From positions 1-64,000 of the forward strand of contig JAGQPF010000363.1 in assembly GCA_020426845.1 (NCBI GenBank): a DNA stretch of 64,000 nt. The letters are read 5' to 3'. Shown here piece after piece: positions 23,969 through 31,062 of the stretch; within the stretch, counting starts at the first letter, position 1, and each line of letters opens with the position of its first letter. Below the pieces are notes generated by a model that did no database searches, was not told the DNA's origin, and saw nothing but the letters and a program-made list of their open reading frames with translations. Source of the DNA: Planctomycetales bacterium (GTDB lineage Bacteria > Planctomycetota > Planctomycetia > Pirellulales > Pirellulaceae). The position numbers and the translations under genes are program-made.

Positions 23969-25028
23969 GCCTGTACCTCCCTCCCGACTCTTGGGCGATC
24001 CGTCGCATCATCGCTTCGGCGCTGCGGTCGACAAAGGTGATGGTATGCACCGGCACGGTGCGGCCCTCGGCGTTTAGTCCGGAGATCACGCCAACGACGT
24101 CGGCGCCGAATTTTCCGTCGGTCATAAAAAAGATCGCATCGGGACGAGGTCGCAGGGCGAAGGCAAAGCGAAACGCGCCCGCGGGCTCCGTGCCACCGTT
24201 GGCCTGGATGACTTGATTGACCCAATTCCGCAATGCGCCAATTTCCTCGACCGGCCGGCGCCAGCCCTCCTGGGGAAACGGCAGCTCCCGGCTGTTGAAA
24301 AAGCAGATCTGAAATCGCGTGCCGCCGGAGAGCCCGCCAATGGTTCGCAACACTTCACTTTTGACGAAGTCGATCTTGCCTCCCTTCATGCTGCCCGAGC
24401 AGTCGGCAATGATGCAGAACCGCTGACCGGTCGCTTGCAGGCCCATGAAGGAGGCCTGCGCCGCCATGCCCGCCTCCGCGATGCTGCCGCTGTTGATCGC
24501 TCCTTGGCCGCCAACTCCCAAGCTGGCCGCAACGTCCACGAGCTCGAGCTGCCCGGCGTCGGAGATCGACAGCGGAGCAATCTCCGCCAGCTCCATTTCG
24601 GCGGGCTGCTGGCCGCTGTCGGCCTCGGGTTGAAGCTCGGGGGTCTCGTCGTCCAGCTCAATCATCGGCAGCTCGGCGATCATCACCTCCTCACCGCCCG
24701 GCGTCGGCGCTCCGCGAAACCCGTAGGCCCACAGCCCCAGTCCCGTCACCAGTGCGGCGTGGAAGGCCAGGGAGATCAGGCCGCTGGCCGATTGCCGCAT
24801 CCAGGGCGCCATCCCGAACACCAAACGCCCCGCACCGTGTTCGATTTCGCTCGCATCCGGTGGCTCGATTGCGCCGGGGGGAACCGGAATGCCAACGGGG
24901 ACCGGCGGCGCCGGGGTTCCCAACGGAATATCGGGAGGCGTCGCGACGGGGGGCGCCGCCGAGCGCGCTGCAGTTTGCTCCCTCGGCTCCCTCCGGGCAG
25001 GTTGTGATTGAGAAGCGCGATCCGACAT
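23952..25028 (-). CDS. Membrane-anchored VWA protein, TonB-like topology
   Basis: 358 residues from ATG 25,028 (GGAG just upstream). Plan: Pro-rich cytoplasmic N-terminus (about 1-85), one membrane helix ('LISLAFHAALVTGLGLWAYGF', about 98-118), an acidic periplasmic linker ('IELDDETPELQPEADSGQQP'), and a VWA domain (about 195-358). The MIDAS metal site is intact: 'DCSGSMKGG' (about 209), Thr in 'GGTEPAGAF', and 'MTDGKF' (about 302). A single N-terminal helix with a disordered periplasmic arm is the plan of TonB and TolA, and the gene leads an operon with exbB and two exbD genes. The VWA domain would then be the force-transmitting or ligand-binding end (inference). Confidence 0.88.
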   Translation of the reverse strand: MSDRASQSQPARREPREQTAARSAAPPVATPPDIPLGTPAPPVPVGIPVPPGAIEPPDASEIEHGAGRLVFGMAPWMRQSASGLISLAFHAALVTGLGLWAYGFRGAPTPGGEEVMIAELPMIELDDETPELQPEADSGQQPAEMELAEIAPLSISDAGQLELVDVAASLGVGGQGAINSGSIAEAGMAAQASFMGLQATGQRFCIIADCSGSMKGGKIDFVKSEVLRTIGGLSGGTRFQICFFNSRELPFPQEGWRRPVEEIGALRNWVNQVIQANGGTEPAGAFRFAFALRPRPDAIFFMTDGKFGADVVGVISGLNAEGRTVPVHTITFVDRSAEAMMRRIAQESGGRYRHVAGF

Positions 25029-25331
25029 CCACTCCACCCAAAGACGCTGTTGAAAGCCAACCTGACGGCCCGTCAAACCCTCGGTTCCCAGCGTTCCCAG
25101 CCCGGGAAAAACGCCGCGACAGGTATCGAAATCGTTCCTGCAGGACGATCCGATGTCGCTAGTTGGACCCAGTGTTTTTCAACGACCTCCCAGTTGCCCT
25201 GCCAACCGCATCCTATCGGCCCCAATTTTGACCGTCAAGAAAACGCCATGGGCGGGAGGTTAGTGATGGGCGGGAGGTGAGCGGCAGTACGTGGTCGACT
25301 CATGGTTGCACACGTCAGGTCACGCGGTCGC
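25029..25331. other. Spacer between rsmA and the VWA operon
   Basis: 303 bp. It should contain the promoter of the VWA-ExbBD operon. It holds a short direct repeat ATGGGCGGGAGGT at about 25,248 and 25,265. No gene and no firm promoter are seen. Confidence 0.4.
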
Positions 25332-26237
25332 TCAGCTCCACTGCGGCGCCCGCGCCCGGAACGACTCGCACATGGCCAACAATTGATCCGGCGTCAACTG
25401 TTCGGCGCGCGACTCAGCCGAAATGCCGTGCTCGGCCAGCACCTGGTCGACGGCTTCTTTGTCGAGCCGCCCTTTGAACGCGCTGACCACCACGCTGCGC
25501 AGAAACTTTCGGCGGTGAAAGAACATCGAGCGGACGAAGCAGTGGTAATAACGCAAGTCGGGAATCCGCTGTCGCAGTTCATCCCGTGGCTCAATTCGGA
25601 TGATCGACGAGTCGACCTTGGGACGTGGCCAAAACACGGTGGGGGGCATGTCCCGAACCACCTCGGCGCGACACAGACTTTGGACCCAGACGCTGAGGGC
25701 GCCGTAATCCTTCGTGCCGGGCTTGGCGACGATCCGATCCGCCAGCTCCTTTTGAATGGTCACCGCCATCAACACCGGGGTGATCTCGGTCAATAGCAGA
25801 TTGGAGATCAGCGGTGTGGCGATATTGTATGGCAGGTTGGCGGCGAGCTTCAGCTGCCGACAGGGGTCGACCGCCATCTGTTTGGCGATCTCTTCGAGCA
25901 CCACCGGGTGGATGTTGTTCTTGTTGCGGAGCGCATCCTGCTGCAGCATCGTGACATTGTCACGCTCGGCCAACTCCTCCTCCGCCAACTGGTAGAGCTG
26001 CGGGTCGACTTCTACGGTAACGACATGCGCGGCGTGCTCGGCCAACATCGCTGTCAACGAGCCGGTGCCGGTGCCAACCTCCAGCACGACATCTCGCTCT
26101 CCGACATCTGCGGTCTTGGCCAGCAGCTCCACCAAGTTCAGGTCAATCAGAAAGTTCTGGCCGAACTTGGTGAGCGGGCGGATTCCCACCTCGCGAAATC
26201 GCTGCGTGAGAAAGGAAAGTGTTTGTCGTTGAGCCAT
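25332..26237 (-). CDS. rsmA: 16S rRNA adenine dimethyltransferase (KsgA family)
   Basis: 301 residues. RsmA dimethylates A1518 and A1519 near the 3' end of 16S rRNA using S-adenosylmethionine. Visible motifs: 'KFGQNFLIDLNLVELLAKTA' at the N-terminus, SAM-binding motif I 'VLEVGTGTGSLTAMLAEHA' (about 53-71), the acidic 'VTVEVDPQLY', and catalytic 'LAANLPYNIATPLISNLL' (NLPY). The C-terminal helical domain is complete. The start codon has no clear ribosome binding site. It follows riboflavin synthase by 36 nt on the same strand. Confidence 0.96.
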   Translation of the reverse strand: MAQRQTLSFLTQRFREVGIRPLTKFGQNFLIDLNLVELLAKTADVGERDVVLEVGTGTGSLTAMLAEHAAHVVTVEVDPQLYQLAEEELAERDNVTMLQQDALRNKNNIHPVVLEEIAKQMAVDPCRQLKLAANLPYNIATPLISNLLLTEITPVLMAVTIQKELADRIVAKPGTKDYGALSVWVQSLCRAEVVRDMPPTVFWPRPKVDSSIIRIEPRDELRQRIPDLRYYHCFVRSMFFHRRKFLRSVVVSAFKGRLDKEAVDQVLAEHGISAESRAEQLTPDQLLAMCESFRARAPQWS

Positions 26238-26273
26238 AAGAGGACGCGATGCAGATGTTCTTCAAACGGGCGG

Positions 26274-26897
26274 TCAGGCGCTTTCCGGAGGCGTCCAGGC
26301 CTCCAGTTGGCGTTGGACATACTTGGCCAACACGTCGGTCTCCAGATTGACGGAATTGCCAATGGCGCGACGACCGAGCGTCGTGACGTCCAGTGTATGC
26401 GGAATCAGGGCAACACTGAACTGATGATCCGTCACCTCAACCAACGTCAAACTGACGCCGTCCACCGCAATGGATCCCTTGCTGGCCATTTGGCGCATCA
26501 GCCCCGAGGGCGCCTCAAACCACAACTCCGACCAATCCCCCGAATCGGTTCTCCGCACGACCTTCCCCATGCCGTCGATATGGCCGGTCACGTAGTGCCC
26601 ACCAAGCCGGTCCGTGGGACGCAGGGAGCGTTCGAGATTAACCGGGCTGCCAACCGCCAATTCGCCCAGATTGGTGCGAGAAAGCGTCTCTTCGCCAGCC
26701 TGGAAGTCCAAGCCGACTCGCCCTCCACTCGCCTCGAGAAAGCCGATCACCGTCAAGCAGCAACCGTTGACACAAATGCTGTCGCCGATCGCTACCTCGG
26801 GGGCAATCGTCGGACATTCGATCTGCACGCGCACGCCAGGCGGCTCGTCATGAACGGCGGCCACCTGCCCCATCAATTCCACCAAGCCGGTAAACAC
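26274..26897 (-). CDS. ribE: Riboflavin synthase alpha chain, GTG start
   Basis: 207 residues. It dismutates two 6,7-dimethyl-8-ribityllumazines to riboflavin. Family proteins begin 'MFTGLVE'; here 'VFTGLVELMG' begins at a GTG two bases after the TGA of the upstream small gene, so GTG 26,897 is the start and the genes are translationally coupled. Two lumazine-binding halves are visible: 'AIGDSICVNGCCLTVIGF' and 'ASKGSIAVDGVSLTLVEV', with 'GGHYVTGHIDGMG' linking them. Trimeric, cytoplasmic. Confidence 0.95.
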   Translation of the reverse strand: MFTGLVELMGQVAAVHDEPPGVRVQIECPTIAPEVAIGDSICVNGCCLTVIGFLEASGGRVGLDFQAGEETLSRTNLGELAVGSPVNLERSLRPTDRLGGHYVTGHIDGMGKVVRRTDSGDWSELWFEAPSGLMRQMASKGSIAVDGVSLTLVEVTDHQFSVALIPHTLDVTTLGRRAIGNSVNLETDVLAKYVQRQLEAWTPPESA

Positions 26898-26899
26898 AA

Positions 26900-27127
26900 T
26901 CAGGCCCAATCCAATCCCGATTGCTCGCGAAGTCGATTGTTGAACTCGCCCAACAGCCCTCCGACCACATCCCAATTGTCGTGGCGACGAACTTCGATAT
27001 CACCGTGTTGATTGACGCGCACGATGGTGTTGCCGTAGATTCCGGCGGATTCGAGATCCTCGACGTGCAGCTCGCCATCGTTGATGATCTTGCCCAACGT
27101 CTCCCCGGTCATTTCGATGAACTTCAT
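26900..27127 (-). CDS. Small conserved-looking protein coupled to riboflavin synthase
   Basis: 75 residues starting 'MKFIEMTGETLGKIIND'. No signal peptide, membrane helix or cysteine; a mixed charged sequence ending 'LLGEFNNRLREQSGLDW'. The stop codon is two bases before the riboflavin synthase GTG, so it lies in the same mRNA and its translation should control entry into that gene. The balanced composition, lack of repeat elements and the tight junction argue that it is real. I do not recognise the family. Confidence 0.75.
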   Translation of the reverse strand: MKFIEMTGETLGKIINDGELHVEDLESAGIYGNTIVRVNQHGDIEVRRHDNWDVVGGLLGEFNNRLREQSGLDWA

Positions 27128-27318
27128 GTTTCGGCAGCTAGGATATTTTGGGGATGGGAAATGCCGGTGACGGCCTTTGAAATGGGGCCATGAATTGCAG
27201 GCAGTGAAACGCGAACCAACGGCCCCACCATAGCGGGGAGGACTAGATTATTCGCGCAAACGGCCAACATTCCAACCCCCGCGATCGGAGGACACCCGGT
27301 TGGCGGAGTGTCTCGTAA

Positions 27319-28074
27319 TCACTCCATCAAATCACCCTCGGAATTCTTTTCACCGGTTGCTGCTCCGGCCTCGGCAGCTTTCCGTTCGGCTTGGCGAGCC
27401 AGCCGGTTCTCCAGGGCCAATTCGGTCATTGTGCTGCTGATCAGGCTGGTGGGCACGGCGATAAAGCCGATGCCGGTGATCATCACGATCGATGCGATCA
27501 CGCGTCCCGCGGCTGTGGTGGGATACACATCGCCGTAGCCGACGGTGGTCAGGGTGACGATCGCCCACCAGATCGAATCGGGAATACTTGAATAGACTTC
27601 CGGCTGGGCCTCATGCTCGGCGTAGTAGAGCCCCATGGCCGAGATCACCACGATGATCGTGGCGATGAACATGAACACGATCAACTCAGGGCCGCTGCGT
27701 CGAATCGACTCGCCGAGCATCTGCAGGGAGCGGCTGTAGCGGGCCAACTTGAGCAAGCGAAAGATTCGCAGCAGTCGCAGCGCGCGGAGCGGCACGAAGG
27801 AGGGCAGCGACGACGCGAAGTAGCGGCTGATAAAGAACGGCAAAATGGCGAGCAGGTCGATGATCGCCATTCCCTGCAGGGGATAACGCCACCACGACTT
27901 CGCCATCCGCCAGCGAATCAGGTACTCCGCCGAGAAGATGACGACCACGATCGTCTCCGACGTTTCGAAGAACGCATCGTAATCGTCATACTCGGGCATT
28001 GTCTCCAAAGCGGTCGTGACCACCGAGTAGACAATCAGCAACTGAATGAAAATCTGCAGGACCCAGGACAACAC
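27319..28074 (-). CDS. Voltage-gated-type potassium channel
   Basis: 251 residues, GTG start. Six-helix ion transporter plan: S1 'FIQLLIVYSVVTTALE', S2 'IVVVIFSAEYLIRW', S3 'MAIIDLLAILPFFI', an S4 with regularly spaced Arg/Lys ('RALRLLRIFRLLKLARYSR', about 97-115), S5, a pore loop with the K+ filter 'TLTTVGYGD' and S6. The short cytoplasmic tail is charged ('LARQAERKAAEAGAATG'). It lies 33 nt after the small gene upstream on the same strand and so probably forms a two-gene unit with it. Confidence 0.93.
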   Translation of the reverse strand: MLSWVLQIFIQLLIVYSVVTTALETMPEYDDYDAFFETSETIVVVIFSAEYLIRWRMAKSWWRYPLQGMAIIDLLAILPFFISRYFASSLPSFVPLRALRLLRIFRLLKLARYSRSLQMLGESIRRSGPELIVFMFIATIIVVISAMGLYYAEHEAQPEVYSSIPDSIWWAIVTLTTVGYGDVYPTTAAGRVIASIVMITGIGFIAVPTSLISSTMTELALENRLARQAERKAAEAGAATGEKNSEGDLME

Positions 28075-28107
28075 GGAAAGCTCTCGGGAGCGAGTGGGGA
28101 TTGATCC

Positions 28108-28509
28108 TCAATGTCCCTTGAGCAGCATGCGCCACGCCTGCGCCACGATGCGGGCATCGGCGGATCCGGAGCCTCTCGAGAGGGCGCGGACCGCCAATGG
28201 GCTCAACCCTTGCATTCGCATGGCCAAGGCGCCGCCAAAGGGAGGATTGAAGCGAAGCGAGAAGGTCTCGCCCAGCAGCCGGATGCGGCAGACGGCGCCC
28301 CAATGATACCAAGGGAAGTCGACCCGTTCGATCTCGGACACCGGAGAGTCAAAAACCAAGTTTCCGTTGTGGTCGACGAATCGCAGCACGCCGTCCTGAA
28401 ACACCAGCCAGCCTGCGTCCACACCGTTGGCCGCCAGCCAAGCGGTGGTTGCCAATTCGTGAGTCACATGCCCCATGGGAGCGGGAGGGGCTTCGCAGAT
28501 CATCGCCAT
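28108..28509 (-). CDS. Hypothetical cytoplasmic protein upstream of K+ channel
   Basis: 133 residues, beginning 'MAMICEAPPAPMGHVTHELA', with GGAGG 7 nt before the ATG. The middle ('GWLVFQDGVLRFVDHNGNLV', 'EIERVDFPWYHWGAVCRI', 'ETFSLRFNPPFGG') is beta-rich and looks like a small PH/GRAM-like domain. The C-terminus is helical and basic. No signal peptide or membrane segment. Same strand and 33 nt from the channel gene. No family assigned. Confidence 0.7.
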   Translation of the reverse strand: MAMICEAPPAPMGHVTHELATTAWLAANGVDAGWLVFQDGVLRFVDHNGNLVFDSPVSEIERVDFPWYHWGAVCRIRLLGETFSLRFNPPFGGALAMRMQGLSPLAVRALSRGSGSADARIVAQAWRMLLKGH

Positions 28510-28817
28510 GGATGTCCTCCAGATCTCGATTCGATCGGGATGGCAGTCTCGGGGCGAACGTGCTCGGCGGGACTGCCAATCACCAAGTAAAGAAGCGGTT
28601 CAAACTGGAAGGCGCGGAAACCACGGGGCGTGTTACACAAGTTTTTCGGCAAGCCCGCACCACCGGAATAACCGGCAAACTTTGCCCCCGAACGGATGTC
28701 CGGCGGCACATGTCCAACTGTAGGATCGACATTTAGCTGCGAATCCTGTCAGCGAAATACGCGAATCGCGCCGATTCCAATGCCGCGCGATTCGCTTCCA
28801 CCACCTGGAGCACCCCC
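28510..28817. other. Divergent spacer before the sirtuin gene
   Basis: 308 bp between divergent genes. Contains no gene I can support, no known repeat family and no clear promoter; it must carry promoters in both directions. Confidence 0.35.
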
Positions 28818-29657
28818 GTGTCCAATGAACTCCGTGAAGCCGCGGCCATCGTGCGGAATGCCGCAAAAATCGTCGTCTTCACCGGCGCCGGCATCTCCGC
28901 GGAAAGCGGCATCCCCACGTTCCGCGACGAGCCCGAGGCTCACTCCGGCAACGATGACACCGCAGGCTTCTGGCATCGCTTCCCGGTGGAGGAATTTGCC
29001 ACGTGGCCGGGTTTGATTCGGTCAGCCCGCCAGCAGCCGCGGCGCGTCGTGGAATTCGTCCACCACGTGCTCGCTCCAATCGCCGACGCTCGGCCCAACC
29101 CGGCGCACCACGCTATCAGCTACCTTGAGCAGGAGCGTTCAACCACCATCGTCACTCAGAACATCGACGGCCTGCATCAGGCCGCCGGCAGCGTGAACGT
29201 GCAGGAACTGCACGGCTCGATCTTCGAAGTTGTCACGCGCGATCGCCGCCCCGTGCGGGAGTTGGACCGAGCGCAACTGAGCAGAATCGCCAAGCGGCTC
29301 GAGCGAATCCGCCGTGGCTGGCTCCCGATACCTCGCATGTTATGGGCGGTTCGTCGCTGGCTGGGCCTCGGCTGGCGGGGCCTGCATCTCCCCAACTTGG
29401 TGTTGTTCGGGGACGCGCTTTGCGAGCCGGACTGGACGCGAGGCTTGGCAGCCGCCGAAGCATGCGACTGCCTGATCCAAATCGGCTGCAGCGGTGTGGT
29501 CCTGCCCGCCGCCATGCTCCCGCTCGCCGCCAAGTCCAACGGAGCCCGAGTGATCGCTATCGACCCGCAGCCAACCGAGGCCGACATCTGGCTCTCCGGC
29601 AGCGCCGCGCAAGTCACACCACAGCTCGTCGCCGCGGCGCTCAGCAGGCAAAGCTAA
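28818..29657 (+). CDS. Sir2-family protein without zinc cysteines
   Basis: 279 residues, GTG start. Sirtuin NAD-binding and catalytic motifs are intact: 'GAGISAESGIPTFRD' (about 23-37), 'TQNIDGLHQAAG' (about 113-124) and the catalytic His in 'ELHGS' (about 134). The zinc-binding CxxC pairs that normally follow are missing: that region is a basic, Trp- and Arg-rich stretch ('VVTRDRRPVRELDRAQLSR', then 'RIRRGWLPIPRMLWAVRRWL'). The C-terminal half resumes with 'PNLVLFGDAL' (usual P-x-V-V-x-F-G-E) and 'LIQIGCSGVVLPA' (usual 'GTSxxVxP'). So an NAD-dependent deacylase or ADP-ribosyl-related enzyme with a zinc-independent small domain. Standing alone on the plus strand. Confidence 0.88.
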   Translation: MSNELREAAAIVRNAAKIVVFTGAGISAESGIPTFRDEPEAHSGNDDTAGFWHRFPVEEFATWPGLIRSARQQPRRVVEFVHHVLAPIADARPNPAHHAISYLEQERSTTIVTQNIDGLHQAAGSVNVQELHGSIFEVVTRDRRPVRELDRAQLSRIAKRLERIRRGWLPIPRMLWAVRRWLGLGWRGLHLPNLVLFGDALCEPDWTRGLAAAEACDCLIQIGCSGVVLPAAMLPLAAKSNGARVIAIDPQPTEADIWLSGSAAQVTPQLVAAALSRQS

Positions 29658-29695
29658 CAGCTTATTCTTGAACGAAGACGACTCGTCCCTTCCTT

Positions 29696-30718
29696 TTAAT
29701 TCTCCGCGGACTCCATCGCCAAGCAAAGAGCGATGACGGACCAAGCCGTCGCGGAGGTCGAGATGAACTGATCCTTCTCGTAGGGAAATCCGGTTTCGAA
29801 GTAAGCCTGAATCGGCTTGGCGCGCGTCTTCACGTGCCACGTGCCGTCGGCCTGCTGATGGGCGAGCAAAAAATCGACGCCGCGCCGTATCGCGTCCACT
29901 GCCCGCGTCCGCAAGTCTCCCGCCGCCGAGCTTGCCTGCAACGTCCGCTGCAGTGCGACCACCGCCGTGGCTGTCGCGTAAGCATCGGAGGGCATCTCGC
30001 CGAGTTGCCCCCAACCGCCATCTTCCCGCTGACCGGTGATCAAACCATCCACTGCGGCCTGCTGCACCCCGGGAAGCTCCAAGTAGTTCGCGAGCCGCAG
30101 TCGAAACACCTGGTCCTCCGTGTCCTGCGGTTTCTTTTCCTGCAGCCATTGCTTAACGACGTCGAGCCGCTGTTGGACGCGCGCCTCCTGGCTCGAGTCC
30201 GCAAACACGAGCAACGCTCGCGCGGCGACGTAGGTCGTGGCAAACTCGCTGCCGGAAGACGGTGGCCGACTGCCGGGATGCGACCAATGCGTTTGATCCG
30301 ACTGCCGTTCCAACAGGTAGTGCACGACCGCCGTGGTCAGCTCGTCACTTTTCTCTCCACCCGCTTCCAACGCCCACAGCGCATAGCCGGCCGTCAGCAC
30401 CTGACCGCCCTGCCCTTTGCCCCGCTCGTAGTTCGCGCGGCCGCGCTCCAAGTGCTTGCGAGTATGCTCAACTTGCTTGCGAAAGTTCTGTTCGTCGATC
30501 GCCAGTCCGCGACCTCTCGCCTCGTGCAATGCCATGACCGGCAGCGCTTGGTGATGGCACGTGAAGCAAGTGCGGTTGTCGGCGGATCCCGCGGAGCTCT
30601 TTTCGAGCAACGGAATCGCGCGTTCAATCGCGCCGCGAAGCTTTTCGCGACCCGCGGGGGTCGCCGCGAAAGCGGGACACGCCGTCGCGACGAGAACCAG
30701 CGTCCAAATGAACACCAT
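29696..30718 (-). CDS. Secreted squalene-cyclase-fold protein with CxxCH
   Basis: 340 residues from 'MVFIWTLVLVATACPAFAA' (signal peptide; an ATG 13 codons upstream is less likely). The body is an alpha/alpha-barrel repeat of the prenyltransferase/squalene-oxidase type: 'YALWALEAGGEKSDELTTAV', 'GQREDGGWGQLGEMPSDAYA', 'FLLAHQQADGTWHVK'. Near the mature N-terminus is 'TCFTCHHQALPVMA', a CxxCH haem-c attachment motif. The acidic DxDD motif of real cyclases is not seen, so cyclase activity is unlikely. Possibly a periplasmic haem protein or a binding scaffold. Convergent with the sirtuin gene. Confidence 0.85.
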   Translation of the reverse strand: MVFIWTLVLVATACPAFAATPAGREKLRGAIERAIPLLEKSSAGSADNRTCFTCHHQALPVMALHEARGRGLAIDEQNFRKQVEHTRKHLERGRANYERGKGQGGQVLTAGYALWALEAGGEKSDELTTAVVHYLLERQSDQTHWSHPGSRPPSSGSEFATTYVAARALLVFADSSQEARVQQRLDVVKQWLQEKKPQDTEDQVFRLRLANYLELPGVQQAAVDGLITGQREDGGWGQLGEMPSDAYATATAVVALQRTLQASSAAGDLRTRAVDAIRRGVDFLLAHQQADGTWHVKTRAKPIQAYFETGFPYEKDQFISTSATAWSVIALCLAMESAEN

Positions 30719-31062
30719 TCGTGTTTGAGGCGGACAACCGCGTTTGCATTCCACCATGACAGCGCTCCGCCGGTTCGGGGTTTCTTCGACAACTTAGGTC
30801 GAGTTTGTGAATGTTGGTGTTCCTTCGTTCATCGTTGATGAACCACTAAGAATAACTTCCCCGGTTTCGAAAGCCAATCAAGGGGACGCGCGATCGTGGT
30901 GCAGGCTGCCAGCCTGCAACCTGTGTTCAAGACCACAACATTCACAGGCTGGCAGCCTGTGCCACGGGCGAGCCAAGGCTGTCCCGAATTCCAATGGGAG
31001 GCCTTCCAACGGGCTGTTAAAATCGCCACTGTCCAAGAAGAACCCAGGCCCCGAGCGAAACC
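30719..31062. repeat. 344-bp divergent gap with inverted palindrome pair
   Basis: Contains CAGGCTGCCAGCCTG (30,902-30,916) and CAGGCTGGCAGCCTG (30,945-30,959) in opposite orientation with pairing flanks (CGTGGTG and GCCACG), the same arrangement as at 17,820-17,877, including the same kind of spacer ('TTCAAGACC.CAACATTCA'). It must also carry the promoters of both flanking genes; none is clear. Confidence 0.7.
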
